NCBI RefSeq assembly: GCF_902364025.1
Contig: NZ_CABJCG010000013.1
Coordinates: 62,001 to 126,000, forward strand
Source of the DNA: Enterocloster lavalensis
GTDB lineage: Bacteria; Bacillota; Clostridia; Lachnospirales; Lachnospiraceae
Length of the DNA stretch: 64,000 bases
Reading direction: 5' to 3'
Shown: positions 52,580 to 59,239 of the stretch, one piece after another
Numbering within the stretch: position 1 is the stretch's first letter
Layout of the letters: each line of letters opens with the position of its first letter
Notes under the pieces: model-generated
Told to the model about the DNA's origin: nothing
What the model saw: only the letters and a program-made list of their open reading frames with translations
Databases searched by the model: none
Translations under genes and position numbers: made by a program

Positions 52580-52840
52580 AAATGAGTACCTCCTTGAATT
52601 GAAAAGACTATATTTCTAATTCAAGGGCCGCTTTCGCTACCTCTAAAATCAATCAGTAAGCGAAAGCGGCCGCACTATTTTGGCTGTTTGTCAATCCCTT
52701 TCAGAAAAATTTAATTAAATTTGGTTAGACCCCAATAAGAAATTTAAACTTGTAACTTAACTAACTGACATTGGCCTCTGAACCGTAACCCGGATTCATG
52801 AGAACCCTTGTTTTGTGTTCATGCGATGTCATAATCCCCA

Positions 52841-53599
52841 TTAAAACGCCAGCTTCCACACCGCAATCAATATGGAAAACACCGCAATCCCCTTTTTCAG
52901 GATGATCTGGTTAATCCGCACCGCATTTTTACTGCCGAATACCACCCCAACGCCGTGGGCCAGCAGCGCGGCCGCCAGCACGGGCAGCAGATCCAGCGCG
53001 GAGCACTGGGTCATATAGCCGATGCAGGCCGGGATGCCGATGAAAACCGAGTTGAACAACGCAATCCCCACCGCCGTGCGCACATTTACCCCCAGCACCA
53101 CCAGCAGTGGCATCACCAGCACCGGGCCGCCCGCGCCGGAGAGGGAGCAGATCATTCCGGTCACAAAGCCCAGGGCCAGGGTGGCGGGGAGGTGTTCGGT
53201 GATCTGATACCCCGCCTTCCCTCCGCCCTCAGCCTGCGCCTTGTCCTTGCGCAGGAGAATAGATACGCCGGACAGGAGCACCACCATGTACAGAAGGATT
53301 TTCACCTGTCCCTCGGGGATCACCAGGTTCAGCTTCACCCCCAGCACCGCCCCCACCAGGCTGCCGATGCTCAGACGGATTCCAAAGGGTATATCCAGAT
53401 TTCCCGCCCGCTTGTAGTTCATTGCGCCCAGGGCCCCGGAAACGATAAAGGCCGCAAAGCTCAGCGCCAGCCCCTCCGGCACGCCCATGCCCAGGGGGCC
53501 GGTGTACACGATGGGCAGCAGAAAGCCCGCCACGCCCGTCAGCCCCACCAGCACGCCGACAATCAGGTTTGCCAAAATTACGATCAGCCAGAAGCCCAT
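52841..53599 (-). CDS. TauE/SafE (DUF81) family membrane transporter
   Basis: 252 aa, about seven to eight transmembrane helices. The two DUF81 repeats begin VGVLVGLTGVAGFLLPIV and GFVTGMICSLSGAGGPVLVMPLLVVLG. Members export or import sulfite, sulfonates or other small organic anions. ATG 53599 has GGAGGAA 8-9 nt upstream; the extended frame upstream overlaps the end of the preceding gene. It closes a four-gene operon with the amidohydrolase and the DUF3100-type pair, and probably carries a substrate or product of that pathway. Confidence 0.85.
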   Translation of the reverse strand: MGFWLIVILANLIVGVLVGLTGVAGFLLPIVYTGPLGMGVPEGLALSFAAFIVSGALGAMNYKRAGNLDIPFGIRLSIGSLVGAVLGVKLNLVIPEGQVKILLYMVVLLSGVSILLRKDKAQAEGGGKAGYQITEHLPATLALGFVTGMICSLSGAGGPVLVMPLLVVLGVNVRTAVGIALFNSVFIGIPACIGYMTQCSALDLLPVLAAALLAHGVGVVFGSKNAVRINQIILKKGIAVFSILIAVWKLAF

Positions 53600-53618
53600 T
53601 TTACAATTTCCTCCAAGT

Positions 53619-54929
53619 TTAGTGTTTTGTTTCTTCCATATATTTGCGGGACTCATAGAGAATCCGCTCCTCGTCCAGGGTCAGCACGGTCCGGTTTTTC
53701 ATCAGAACCCGGCCGCCCACCACCATGTCGGAGACGTCTCCGGCGTTCACGCATTCCAGCAGCGTGTGGATCTGATCCCCAGTGGGGCACAGGTGGGGCT
53801 GGTTCATGTCGATGCCGATCAGATCCGCCTTGTACCCGGCTTCCAAGCGCCCCAGCTGCCCCTCCTCGCCCAGGGCCGCAGCGCCGCCCTCCAGCACCAT
53901 TCGCAGAATGGTCTCCGCGGGCATCACCTTGGGGTTGCGGTTGGGAACGCCGTGGATAATGTTCATCACGGAGCGGAAAATCTTCATCTCATTCCACAGG
54001 CTCAGTCCGCCGTGGGCCGCTCCGTCCGTGCCAAGGCCCACCGGGATACCCATTTCCAAAAGCTGGGGCGTGTCGGGCACCGCCTTGCCGCAGTTGCTGA
54101 AGGGGCAATGGCAGACTTTGACGCCGCGGTCCCTGACCAGCTCCTTCTCCCGGTCGGTGAGGATCAGGCTGTGGGCGCCCAGGAAATTGCCGCCCAGAAC
54201 CTGCATTTTCTCCAGGTACTCGTAGGGCCGCATGCCCTCCCGCTCCAGGATGCCGTTGACCTCGCCCATATACTCGTTCATGTGGGCCTGAAGCATGGTG
54301 TTCCGGTCCTTGGCGTGCTCCGCCTCCAGCTCCACCAGGCGGTTGGAACAGGAATTTAACGCCCGCAGGGAGTAGTACACCTTCAGATTGCCCTTTCCGT
54401 GGAAGGCGTCGAACAGGGAGTCCGTGCGCCTCACCGCCTCATTGGCGTCCATGGCGATGGATTCCGGCAGGCCCTCCTCGTCCATGGTGGAGTAACTGAG
54501 CGCGCCCCTAAGACCGCTCTTTTCGTAAACCGCCGCAGCGTCCTCCATAAAATAGCTGCCCGCGTCGATGAACCCGGCGGTGCCCGATTTGATCATTTCC
54601 AGAGCCGCCGCCTGGGCGGAAAGCCGCATTTTCTCCGGCGTCAGCGTGCTCTCAAAGGGAAGCATGACCCTGGTCCAGATAATGGGCTTGGCGTCCAGAA
54701 CCAGGCCCTTTAACAGCTGCTGCCCGGTGTGCATGTGGCTGTCCACCAGCCCCGGCATAAACAGCTTATACCGGCCGTCGATCGTCTCATCCGCCTCATA
54801 CTGTTTTGCCAGGTCCGCATCCACTGCCAGAATCCGGCCGTCCGCTATGACGATATCCACATTATCTCTCAGCTCACCGCTGTTTATCAACACATCCGCG
54901 CCCTTAATCAACAGATCACATTTCTGCAT
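53619..54929 (-). CDS. Amidohydrolase family metal-dependent deaminase/hydrolase
   Basis: 436 aa TIM-barrel enzyme of the chlorohydrolase/cytosine-deaminase-like branch. Metal ligands are in MPGLVDSHMHTGQQLLKG (His-x-His) and in HMNEYMGEVNGIL, GAHSLILTD and GLGTDGAAHGGLSLWNEM (Asp). The C-terminal small domain ends in ADLIGIDMNQPHLCPTGD and VVGGRVLMKNRTVLTLDEE. The family deaminates or dechlorinates purines, pterins, S-adenosylhomocysteine and similar heterocycles; the substrate is not clear here. GAGGAGG is 10 nt upstream of ATG 54929. It is operonic with the membrane genes on both sides. Confidence 0.88.
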   Translation of the reverse strand: MQKCDLLIKGADVLINSGELRDNVDIVIADGRILAVDADLAKQYEADETIDGRYKLFMPGLVDSHMHTGQQLLKGLVLDAKPIIWTRVMLPFESTLTPEKMRLSAQAAALEMIKSGTAGFIDAGSYFMEDAAAVYEKSGLRGALSYSTMDEEGLPESIAMDANEAVRRTDSLFDAFHGKGNLKVYYSLRALNSCSNRLVELEAEHAKDRNTMLQAHMNEYMGEVNGILEREGMRPYEYLEKMQVLGGNFLGAHSLILTDREKELVRDRGVKVCHCPFSNCGKAVPDTPQLLEMGIPVGLGTDGAAHGGLSLWNEMKIFRSVMNIIHGVPNRNPKVMPAETILRMVLEGGAAALGEEGQLGRLEAGYKADLIGIDMNQPHLCPTGDQIHTLLECVNAGDVSDMVVGGRVLMKNRTVLTLDEERILYESRKYMEETKH

Positions 54930-54948
54930 TCCCTCATTTCCTCCTCTA

Positions 54949-55395
54949 TCAAATCGCTCCGGTGAGCGTCAGAATCATCTGATCCCACAGACAGGAGCCC
55001 AAAAATGTCCCGGTCATCACGAAAATACCTACAATCAGGATCTTCCAGCCCTGGCTGAGAAATGTTTTCAACTGGTCGCTGATCGCCAGCCCGGCAAATG
55101 CGCCCACCATGGTGAAGGGGGCGGTGAAGTTAATGTTTCCGGCCGCCTGGATCACGAACTCCCGGACCGGGGAGAGGGGGCAGGCTGAGATCAGGCCGAT
55201 GATGGAGCAGTACGCCACGATGGGCAGCTTTAAGGGCAGTACCTTGGTGAGAAACACGGCGATCATGGAGATCACGATCAGCACCAGCAGGCCCGGAATG
55301 GAGTCCGTGAAGCTCACTCCGTATCCGATCAGGTTCGCAAGGCCCGTTCCGCAGGCCCCCAGAATAAACAGTACCAGCCATTCTATGTATCTCAT
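54949..55395 (-). CDS. Small polytopic membrane protein (partner of DUF3100-type protein)
   Basis: 148 aa with four to five hydrophobic helices (about 5-25, 33-52, 58-75, 92-110 and 118-138). It has no motif that I can assign. Its ATG overlaps the stop codon of the DUF3100-type gene by 4 nt (ATGA), so the two are made in equal amounts and are likely subunits of one transporter. The neighbouring amidohydrolase suggests uptake of its substrate. Confidence 0.75.
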   Translation of the reverse strand: MRYIEWLVLFILGACGTGLANLIGYGVSFTDSIPGLLVLIVISMIAVFLTKVLPLKLPIVAYCSIIGLISACPLSPVREFVIQAAGNINFTAPFTMVGAFAGLAISDQLKTFLSQGWKILIVGIFVMTGTFLGSCLWDQMILTLTGAI

Positions 55396-56249
55396 GCCGC
55401 TTTCTCCTCCTTCTTTTCCTTTAACGCAAACCTTCCAAGTTTCGGTTCCAGAACCCGGTAGAGCTTATCAGCCAGGGGAATCGCGATAAACATGGTAATG
55501 TAAATGCCCGTGATCCCAGCCATGGTCTCGCCCGCGCTTGCCATAGTGGAAATGAGCTCGGCGCTGCCCGGATAGATGGCGCACAGACTGGCGCTGGCAC
55601 TGGCCATCATGATCCCGGCTCCCACGCCGGAGGCCAGGCCCAGGGCCTGGGGATGGAACCACCCGGTCATGCCCACAACGGAGGCCATGAGACCGAAGTA
55701 GATGGTGCCCACCATGCCGCCCACAATGTAGATGGAAAGGCTGCCTCTGGCCTCTGCGGACTCCGGTCCGTAAATGTTATTGATCAGCGCCATATGGTAT
55801 TCCCGGTTGATGGAATGGCAGGCGCCCACGGCCTCCCGTTTCATACCCAGCAGAATGGCGATGGGCATTGCCAGCAGCGGCCCCAGCAGGTTGCCAAAGC
55901 CGTGCAGCAGAAGCGCAGGCCCGGAGTTGAGAATGGTGTCGATGTTTGCTCCCGCCGTGATTCCCAGCTTGGCGATAAAGGGACAGATACCCACCACCAC
56001 CAGCTTGGAAGCCGCCTTCACGTGGCGGTTATCCACGATTTTTAATACCTGCGGTCCGCTCAGCACGCCCAGAATAATGGCGTAAAATATGGGGAACAGA
56101 ATAAACATTCCCTTGCCCACCGGGATCTTGATCTGCCCGATGTTGTCCGCGATCAGGATGAACACAAAGGCCAGCGCAAATATTTTCCATTCCAGCGCAA
56201 ACCGTTCCCGCAGCGAACCGTACACATAAGTTTCCTTCTTTCCGCTCAT
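55392..56249 (-). CDS. DUF3100-type membrane protein
   Basis: 285 aa, about eight transmembrane helices. Glycine- and small-residue-rich motifs (LGITAGANIDTILNSGPALLLHGFGN; HSINREYHMALINNIYG; GLASGVGAGIMMASASASLC) suggest a transporter. I associate it with DUF3100 from memory. GGAGGGG precedes ATG 56249. It is the first gene of the operon, divergent from the Crp/Fnr-type regulator at 56589, which probably controls it. Confidence 0.75.
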   Translation of the reverse strand: MSGKKETYVYGSLRERFALEWKIFALAFVFILIADNIGQIKIPVGKGMFILFPIFYAIILGVLSGPQVLKIVDNRHVKAASKLVVVGICPFIAKLGITAGANIDTILNSGPALLLHGFGNLLGPLLAMPIAILLGMKREAVGACHSINREYHMALINNIYGPESAEARGSLSIYIVGGMVGTIYFGLMASVVGMTGWFHPQALGLASGVGAGIMMASASASLCAIYPGSAELISTMASAGETMAGITGIYITMFIAIPLADKLYRVLEPKLGRFALKEKKEEKAA

Positions 56250-56381
56250 AAGAGCCCCTCCTTCCCAGCCGGCTGTTATTTTTCACCCCGTCCGGCTGTC
56301 ACAATCACCTTGTAATCAGTATTTTAGCCAAATCAGCTGTTGTAAAAAAGGACAAATGAGCACTTTTCACGAAATTTTACG

Positions 56382-56411
56382 TTGATTTTGGAATTTGTTG
56401 GATGGTATACT
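56382..56411 (+). promoter_or_regulatory. Promoter of the Crp/Fnr-type regulator
   Basis: TTGATT (56382-56387), 18-nt spacer, TATACT (56406-56411). The 340-bp divergent region 56250-56588 also holds a tandem repeat but no clear palindromic operator. Confidence 0.6.
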
Positions 56412-56426
56412 TAGAGCAGTTGGAGG

Positions 56427-56540
56427 GGCGCGTGGGGAAGAGCCGTGGGGCGGAGCGACGGGCGTGTTGGGAAGAGCCTCGGGGCGGAGCGACGGGCGCG
56501 TTGGGAAGAAACACGGGGCGGAGCGACGGGCGCGCTGGCC
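56427..56540. repeat. 34-bp tandem repeat (about 3.3 units) in the regulator leader
   Basis: Units start at 56427, 56461 and 56495 with the pattern GGCGYGT.GGGAAGA...GGGGCGGAGCGACG, then a partial unit at 56529. It begins about 10 bp after the expected transcription start, so it would be transcribed in the 5' leader. Confidence 0.85.
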
Positions 56541-56588
56541 CGGAACGCGCTCCAACACTGCGCAGTACATAAGAATCGAGGGAGAGAA

Positions 56589-57296
56589 ATGACACTGACC
56601 GAATTGGAACGAAAGGTTCCAAAGCTTTTGGAATATACACGATATATGCCCGAGGACATCCGCAGCCGCTGCACGGTGCGCACACATGCCGCCGGGTCCA
56701 TTATCCATCAGAAAAATATGGAGCTTGGGTACTTCGGCATCGTAGCCCAGGGCGAAAACCGGGTGATCAATGAATTCGAAAATGGCAATGTCTATATGAT
56801 CGAGAGCAACAAGGCCATCGATTTCATCGGGGAGGTGACCATTCTGGCCGGGATGCCCCGGACCTCCGTCACCATCGAGGCGGTGACGGAAAACGTGGTG
56901 GCCTACATCAGCCGCAAGGACGCGGAGCGCTGGCTGTCCGAGGACATCAACATTTTAAGGCTCACCAGCCGGCACACGGCATTTAAGCTCTATCGCTCGT
57001 CCTACAACAACGGCGCAAAGCTCTTTTACCCGCCCGGGTATCTGTTGCTGGACTACATGGTAAAATATGGCCGCCAGTACGGCATCGACAGCCCTGCTCC
57101 TCCAAAGCAGGTCACCATCAGCCGGACCCGGCAGCTCCTTCAGGAGGAGATCGGCATCAACGTGAAAACCTTGAACCGGACGATACGGCAGTTGAAGGAG
57201 GAGGGATTTTTCACCCTGTGCAAGGGCAAAATCACGTTTAACAGAGAACAGTATGAGATGGCGCAGAGCTGGTTGGAGACAGCGCGGGATAAATAG
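56589..57296 (+). CDS. Crp/Fnr family transcriptional regulator
   Basis: 235 aa. An N-terminal cyclic-nucleotide-binding-like beta barrel (about 20-140, with AAGSIIHQKNMELGYFGIVAQGE and FIGEVTILAGMPRTSVTIEAVT) is followed by a long dimer helix and a C-terminal winged helix (ISRTRQLLQEEIGINVKTLNRTIRQLKEEGFF, about 175-210). The cAMP-binding RTSxAR-type motif is altered to PRTSVTIEA, so the effector is probably not cAMP. There is no Fe-S cysteine cluster as in FNR. GAGGGAGAG precedes ATG 56589. It is divergent from, and probably regulates, the DUF3100/amidohydrolase/TauE operon. Confidence 0.88.
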   Translation: MTLTELERKVPKLLEYTRYMPEDIRSRCTVRTHAAGSIIHQKNMELGYFGIVAQGENRVINEFENGNVYMIESNKAIDFIGEVTILAGMPRTSVTIEAVTENVVAYISRKDAERWLSEDINILRLTSRHTAFKLYRSSYNNGAKLFYPPGYLLLDYMVKYGRQYGIDSPAPPKQVTISRTRQLLQEEIGINVKTLNRTIRQLKEEGFFTLCKGKITFNREQYEMAQSWLETARDK

Positions 57297-57380
57297 AGTG
57301 AGACTGGCGGGTATGCGGTTAACATAAAACTGAAGGCTGTATTCTAAAAGAATGGGACTTGACATGCAAATGGACGAAAA

Positions 57381-57422
57381 CAGGCCGCGGGCTCTGAGAA
57401 TTTCATCAGAGGCTGCGGCCTG
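57381..57422 (+). terminator. Terminator-like hairpin after the regulator
   Basis: CAGGCCGC and CTCTGA (57381-57396) pair with TCAGAG and GCGGCCTG (57405-57422), giving an interrupted 14-bp stem. Only a weak T-rich tail follows. Confidence 0.45.
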
Positions 57423-57494
57423 CTGTTATGTATTTTGTGGATTCAGATATGTTTCTGTGTTGCTGCGCATGTTGCAGATTGAGGGGACGCAGCT

Positions 57495-57685
57495 GAATGC
57501 GGCATTTTACAGATCTGCAGTTGCGCTATTGATCCAACATTTTCGGTTTCGGAGCTACATCCTTGATTCGGCGTTTTATGGATCCGCAGTTGCACTCTTG
57601 ATCCGGCGATTTACGGATACGCTGCTACGCCCTTGATCTGGTTTTTACAGGTCCGCTACTACGCCTCCTGCTCCGGGTCCGTTTC
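57495..57685. repeat. Degenerate 35-bp tandem repeat (five units)
   Basis: The motif CTTGATCCGGC with GATCCGCAGTTGC between recurs at about 57529, 57563, 57598, 57633 and 57668 (steps 34, 35, 35, 35). The last unit overlaps the 3' end of the minus-strand gene at 57659. Unlike the 56.4-kb array the units are well diverged. Confidence 0.7.
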
Positions 57686-58756
57686 CGGCGCCGGTTCCTG
57701 GGTTGCGGCAGCGCTCATGCCCTTGGCCGGGTAATACTTAAGCGCAAGGAATTCGCTCAGCCCGCCAGCCAGCGTATTTCGGTAGGACATGTCGTTTCCG
57801 GTCACGATATGGCCCAGGCGGTCGTACTCCGCCATGGCTTTTTTCGTGCGCCCACCGGACAGAATCGCGGACGCAAACGATCCATCCAGGAATACCACGC
57901 CCATCTTGCTGATTGTATTTTTACCGCTCCGCTCAGAATAGGGGTAGACCCAAATAATGGAATCATTGTTGTGAACTGCGATTTTATCCGAGAGCATACC
58001 AAAGGTCCAGCGCTTGCCGACCCATATACTCCCCAGTTTCACCGCTTCTGCAAAATCCTGCTCCAACTCCTCCGCTTTGAACTGAGGGTTGGCTGCCAGG
58101 TAGGCGGCTACGCTCCGGCTGATCTCCTTGGAGGAAGATTTTGCAAGCAATGCGATTCCGAGCACAGCTATGACAACACCCAGCGCGCTGAATCCATAAA
58201 TCTCGCCAATCTTATCTCCTTTAATCTTTCCACCTGTAATCACATAGGCTGACTCCGGTACCTCGTCAAGCACGGAACCCAGGTTTTTTTTGTAATATCT
58301 GAGATCCTCGCCCATAAGCAGCTCCAGGCTTCCCTTGATCACGATCCCGGTCTCCGCCACATCACCCTGACCGTCCAGGGCCGCCCAGAACTGGTCCGCC
58401 AGATCTTCCATCTCGTCTTCCTGCTTCACCGCGCACTCCACCGCCAGGAAATCCTCCCGGTTCTCATCGTACACGATGTACCCCAGGCGGGATCTGGAGG
58501 TACCGGTGCTCACGCCGTTCACCTTTTTAGTGACCGTTTCCTCCATGTAGGTGCCCAGGGGATATTTTACCTCGTAGGACACATACTGCCCTTCCATCTC
58601 CTGTAAACTCATCTCCGCTGTCAGCTCAACCGGCCCTTTGATGGCATCGAACACTGAAAAATTCGTCATCGCAAACATAACATAACCGATCACCAGAAGT
58701 ACAAATCCAAGACAGATCTGCGGAGTCCGCACAGCCCAAGTCATTTTCTTAACCAT
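57659..58756 (-). CDS. Two-TM membrane protein of unknown function
   Basis: 365 aa. One helix near the N-terminus (about 14-34) and one in the middle (about 188-208, GFSALGVVIAVLGIALLA) bracket an external domain of ~150 residues (SYEVKYPLGTYMEETVTKK...). The C-terminal cytoplasmic domain (about 210-340) resembles a PH-like or DUF6709-type fold, but I cannot assign it with certainty. The last residues (ATQEPAPETDPEQEA) are encoded over a 35-bp repeat unit. I prefer ATG 58756, 8 nt after AAGGG; ATG 58762 is too near the site. Confidence 0.75.
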   Translation of the reverse strand: MVKKMTWAVRTPQICLGFVLLVIGYVMFAMTNFSVFDAIKGPVELTAEMSLQEMEGQYVSYEVKYPLGTYMEETVTKKVNGVSTGTSRSRLGYIVYDENREDFLAVECAVKQEDEMEDLADQFWAALDGQGDVAETGIVIKGSLELLMGEDLRYYKKNLGSVLDEVPESAYVITGGKIKGDKIGEIYGFSALGVVIAVLGIALLAKSSSKEISRSVAAYLAANPQFKAEELEQDFAEAVKLGSIWVGKRWTFGMLSDKIAVHNNDSIIWVYPYSERSGKNTISKMGVVFLDGSFASAILSGGRTKKAMAEYDRLGHIVTGNDMSYRNTLAGGLSEFLALKYYPAKGMSAAATQEPAPETDPEQEA

Positions 58757-58922
58757 ACTCATTTCCCTTCTTTATTCAATAGTATGTGAATATCATATCA
58801 ATTTCACAGCCGCCCCGCAAGAAGCCCTGCACGAACCGGAGCTTTACAGCACGAACAGCGCATTTTTCCATTTTATGTAACTACATGAGAGGGGGCGTTT
58901 GACCGTTTTTTCGCTATATTAT

Positions 58923-58965
58923 GCCGGAAAATCCGTCAAGGCTTTTCCGGCCAGTTTGATATAAT
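58923..58965 (+). promoter_or_regulatory. Extended -10 promoter with overlapping inverted repeat, upstream of the 50-bp array
   Basis: TGATATAAT (-10 TATAAT at 58960-58965, extended TG) has no good -35. The perfect inverted repeat GCCGGAAAA (58923-58931) / TTTTCCGGC (58943-58951) covers the -35 region and could be an operator. Transcription would start at about 58972, the beginning of the repeat array. Confidence 0.6.
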
Positions 58966-58969
58966 TAGG

Positions 58970-59219
58970 AAACGTAACTCTTATCGACAGCCTGCGGCTG
59001 CCGACAATGTATAGTAAGGAAACGTAACTCTTATCGACAGCCTGCGGCTGCCGACAATGTATAGTAAGGAAACGTAACTCTTATCGACAGCCTGCGGCTG
59101 CCGACAATGTATAGTAAGGAAACGTAACTCTTATCGACAGTCTGCGACTGCCGACAATGTATAGCAAGGAAACGTAACCCTTATCGACAGCCTGCGGCTG
59201 CCGACAATGTATAGCAAGG
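58970..59219. repeat. Five 50-bp tandem repeats, each a hairpin, in the GyrB-like leader
   Basis: Units begin at 58970, 59020, 59070, 59120 and 59170 (AAACGTAACTCTTATCGACA...). Each contains TCGACAGCC-TGC-GGCTGCCGA, a 9-bp stem with one A-C mismatch. In unit 4 both arms change together (CAGTC/GACTG for CAGCC/GGCTG), keeping the pair. Each unit boundary also reads ATG TAT AGY AAG GAA ACG TAA, a six-codon frame; in the last unit the same ATG reads on in frame into the topoisomerase gene. Confidence 0.92.
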
Positions 59220-59239
59220 AAAAGGAGTATTGCATCGCT

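Larger units (their letters stand above)
50529..52797. mobile_element. Composite 2.25-kb transposon with IS4-type ends and perfect 8-bp target duplication
   Basis: The element spans 50537-52789. The left end reads GTTACTGTTCAGAGGCC and continues AATGTCAGTTAGTTAA; the right end is its inverse with one mismatch over 33 bp (GTTACGG for GTTACTG). CCGGATTC flanks it on both sides (50529-50536, 52790-52797). Inside lie a second left end (51221-51299), a 605-bp cargo and a broken transposase gene on the minus strand. The outer termini, not the inner copy, carry the duplication, so the whole 2,253-bp unit was mobilised or assembled at this site. A 13-bp hairpin (GGCCGCTTTCGCT / AGCGAAAGCGGCC, 52626-52671) sits near the right end. 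Confidence 0.88.

Noticed and set aside
56250-56381. Palindromic Crp/Fnr-type operator in the divergent promoter region.
   Set aside because: Only a weak TGTTGT...ACAAAT pairing is visible, not enough to call a site.
58970-59219. The 50-bp array considered as a CRISPR.
   Set aside because: Units are contiguous with no variable spacers and no cas genes are nearby.
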